Source: Oceaniglobus trochenteri (GTDB lineage: Bacteria > Pseudomonadota > Alphaproteobacteria > Rhodobacterales > Rhodobacteraceae). From it: 64,000 bases of DNA. The notes under the pieces are model-generated. The model did no database searches. It was not told the origin of the DNA and was given only the letters and a program-made list of their open reading frames with translations. Position numbers and translations under genes: made by a program. Shown here piece after piece: positions 62,546 through 64,000 of the stretch (within the stretch, counting starts at the first letter, position 1; each line of letters starts with the position of its first letter). Location: positions 62,001-126,000 of the forward strand of contig NZ_JACNMM010000004.1 of NCBI RefSeq assembly GCF_020529025.1. The letters are read 5' to 3'.

Positions 62546-63118
62546 ATGGAACTGCCCGGACATGACCCCGACGCCGCGCTTCTGGTGGCCTTTGGCAATG
62601 GCGATCTGTCGGCGGCGCGCCTGCTGACGGCGCGGCTTGGGCCGCGTGTCCTGGGCTTTGCCACCCGGATGCTGAAGGGCGACCGGGCCGAGGCCGAGGA
62701 CGTGACGCAGGAGGCCATGGTGCGGCTGTGGAAACAGGCGCCTGAATGGCAGCAGGGGCAGGCGCGGGTCTCGACCTGGCTGTTCCGGGTCACGTCGAAC
62801 CTCTGCCTTGACCGGTTGCGCAAGACGGGCCGTTCCGTCGGCCTGGACGAAACGGCCGAGCCCGAGGACGACCGGCCGGGCGCGCTGGACGGCATCGCCG
62901 AGGCCGAGCGGCAGGCGGCGCTGACCGAGGCGCTGGCCCGTCTGCCCGACCGGCAGCGACAGGCGGTGGTGCTGCGTCACATCGAGGGCATGGCGAACCC
63001 GCTGATCGCCGAGATAATGGACATCAGCACCGAGGCGGTCGAAAGTCTGACCGCGCGGGGCAAACGGGCGCTGGCGGCCGATCTGGCCCCCCGGCGCGAG
63101 GAGTTGGGATATGACTGA
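62546..63118 (+). CDS. ECF-type RNA polymerase sigma factor
   Basis: A sigma-70 family factor of about 190 aa. Region 2 is at about residues 25-85 (GFATRMLKGDRAEAEDVTQE; WLFRVTSNLCLDRLRK), and region 4 at about 125-175 (ALARLPDRQRQAVVLRHIEG, then MDISTEAVESLTARGKRAL). ATG 62546 (MELPGHDPDAALL) is chosen by fit to the family; ATG 62498 also is open and lies just after the hairpin. It overlaps the next gene by 8 nt, a usual coupling with an anti-sigma factor. Confidence 0.87.
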   Translation: MELPGHDPDAALLVAFGNGDLSAARLLTARLGPRVLGFATRMLKGDRAEAEDVTQEAMVRLWKQAPEWQQGQARVSTWLFRVTSNLCLDRLRKTGRSVGLDETAEPEDDRPGALDGIAEAERQAALTEALARLPDRQRQAVVLRHIEGMANPLIAEIMDISTEAVESLTARGKRALAADLAPRREELGYD

Positions 63119-63473
63119 GCGCAAGAACGACGATACCGCCCTCGAGGCGCTGTTTGCCGAGGCCCGACGCGAAAGCGCCCCGCTGCCCGACGATCTGTTC
63201 GCGCGGATCATGGCCGATGCCGAAAGCCGGCTTCCCGCTGCGCCGGCGGCGTCACCAAGGCGGCAAAGCCGGTTGGCCGCGCTGGGTGCGATGCTGGGGG
63301 GCTGGCCCTCGATGGCGGGGCTGGCCACCGCGACGCTTGCGGGCGTCTGGATCGGGGTCGCGCAACCATCGGGCCTTTCCGACCTGGGGCTGTGGTCGGG
63401 CGACGGGGTGCAGGCGGGATACGAATTGGGCGACATGATGCCGGGATATGATTCCCTGACGGGCGAGGGTTGA
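63111..63473 (+). CDS. Short membrane protein, candidate anti-sigma factor
   Basis: A 120-aa protein with a cytoplasmic N-terminal half (LEALFAEARRESAPLPDDLF) and one membrane segment (WPSMAGLATATLAGVWIGVA, about 63-82). The position directly after, and overlapping, an ECF sigma gene is that of anti-sigma factors; no known anti-sigma signature is evident. Gap to the next gene is 3 nt. Confidence 0.6.
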   Translation: MTERKNDDTALEALFAEARRESAPLPDDLFARIMADAESRLPAAPAASPRRQSRLAALGAMLGGWPSMAGLATATLAGVWIGVAQPSGLSDLGLWSGDGVQAGYELGDMMPGYDSLTGEG

Positions 63474-63476
63474 GCG

Positions 63477-63971
63477 ATGATGAAGACGGGCCTTGGAAAA
63501 AGCGGACGGATCCTTCTGGTGCTGTCCCTGGCGGCGAACCTTCTGGTGGTGGGTGTCGTCGTCGGGGCGAAGCTTTCTGATCGCGGGGGCCACGACGACC
63601 GGCGCGGCCCCGAACAGGCCCTGCGCGAGATCGGGAATGTGCCCTTCGTCATGGCGCTGCCCCGCGACGACCGTTCCGCCCTGATCAAGGAGCTGGGCGG
63701 CACCCGCAGCAAGGCGTTCCGCGCCAACCGCGAAAGGTTGCGCGAAAGGTTCGAGGCGGTGCTGGCCCTTCTGCGCGCCGATGATTTCGACGCCGAGGCC
63801 CTGCGCGCCCTGATGGCCGAACAGCGCGAAACCCTGTTCGAGCGTCAGAAGCTGGGGGAAGACCTGTTGATCGCCCGCCTCTCGGGGATGAGCGCAAAAG
63901 ACCGCGCCGCCTATGCCGACCGGCTGGACCGGTCGCTGCGCAGGGGGCCGCGCAAGGGCGCGCACCCCTGA
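63477..63971 (+). CDS. Periplasmic heavy-metal-sensor-like protein
   Basis: A 164-aa protein with an N-terminal membrane anchor (ILLVLSLAANLLVVGVVVGA, about 12-31) and a helical periplasmic domain of the ZraP/CnrX-like heavy-metal-resistance family. ALLRADDFDAEALRALMAEQ (about 97-116) is the family repeat and RETLFERQK follows. Two ATGs (63477, 63480) are usable. With the sigma factor and anti-sigma candidate it forms a signal-sensing set. The right edge of the window, from 63972 to 64000, holds nothing. Confidence 0.8.
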   Translation: MMKTGLGKSGRILLVLSLAANLLVVGVVVGAKLSDRGGHDDRRGPEQALREIGNVPFVMALPRDDRSALIKELGGTRSKAFRANRERLRERFEAVLALLRADDFDAEALRALMAEQRETLFERQKLGEDLLIARLSGMSAKDRAAYADRLDRSLRRGPRKGAHP

Positions 63972-64000
63972 TCGGGGCCGGCCGGTTCGGTCAGGCGCGC

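Noticed and set aside
63111-63473. An enzyme annotation for the 120-aa protein after the sigma factor
   Set aside because: It is too short and has no catalytic motif; only the position supports an anti-sigma role.

Overview
The window is GC-rich, densely coded DNA from an alphaproteobacterium, most likely a member of the Rhodobacteraceae (Paracoccus/Rhodobacter/Roseobacter type). The evidence is a strong C/G third-position bias, many ATGA/GTGA/TGATG stop-start overlaps, TRAP transporters, an LdtR-type MarR regulator, a carnitine dehydrogenase-thioesterase fusion, and a dispersed GCCTCCGGCGGG-type intergenic repeat of a kind I associate with this group. I saw no rRNA, tRNA, CRISPR array, prophage or intact insertion sequence. 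About 65 genes are supported.

Layout. 1-4885: a catabolic operon (glutamine-synthetase-like ligase, TRAP transporter DctP/DctM/DctQ, N-formylglutamate amidohydrolase) read leftward, with a divergent RpiR/SIS regulator. 4886-12798: an exopolysaccharide locus (CapD/WbpM-type nucleotide-sugar dehydratase, YjbH, YjbF, a priming sugar transferase, an SDR and a Wza-like export lipoprotein). 12799-14776: a divergent HupE / DUF4198 pair whose start codons overlap. 14784-18957: aspartate-type aminotransferase, XRE regulator, SdhE, LdtR-like regulator, a VWA-like DUF1194 protein and lactoylglutathione lyase. 19015-21364: a Slam-type (DUF560) outer-membrane translocon overlapping its probable surface-lipoprotein substrate. 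21541-25460: thyA-folA, an ArsC/YffB-like reductase, DUF2177, an orphan glycosyltransferase and a secreted hypothetical protein.

25526-41240: a putative glucosylglycerol hydrolase (GH13), then a large peptide/amino-acid scavenging region: Asp/Glu racemase family protein, DadA-like oxidoreductase, BASS-type transporter, M19 dipeptidase, a complete five-gene peptide ABC transporter, a VOC protein and a fused 5-oxoprolinase/hydantoinase. 41237-43554: an HExxH lipoprotein, a lipoprotein cytochrome c, a strongly structured GC-rich intergenic segment and an AT-rich orphan membrane protein placed directly against the parE stop codon. 43558-55536: housekeeping genes (parE, metG, a DEAD-box helicase) mixed with an SDR, DUF1007, MATE, MFS and a Tas-like aldo/keto reductase.

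55721-59592: a compact carnitine catabolic operon (BKACE and carnitine dehydrogenase/thioesterase) with three cell-envelope or esterase-type genes embedded in it. 59681-63971: an EamA permease, NUDIX hydrolase and DUF983 protein, then a calcium/metal-type envelope-stress module (four-EF-hand protein, ECF sigma factor, short membrane anti-sigma candidate, periplasmic heavy-metal-sensor-like protein). The most notable observations are the Slam/lipoprotein pair, the accessory genes inside the carnitine operon, the AT-rich orphan at parE, the overlapping divergent start codons of HupE/DUF4198, and the EF-hand/ECF module. Functions are assigned from family motifs read by eye; no database search was possible.
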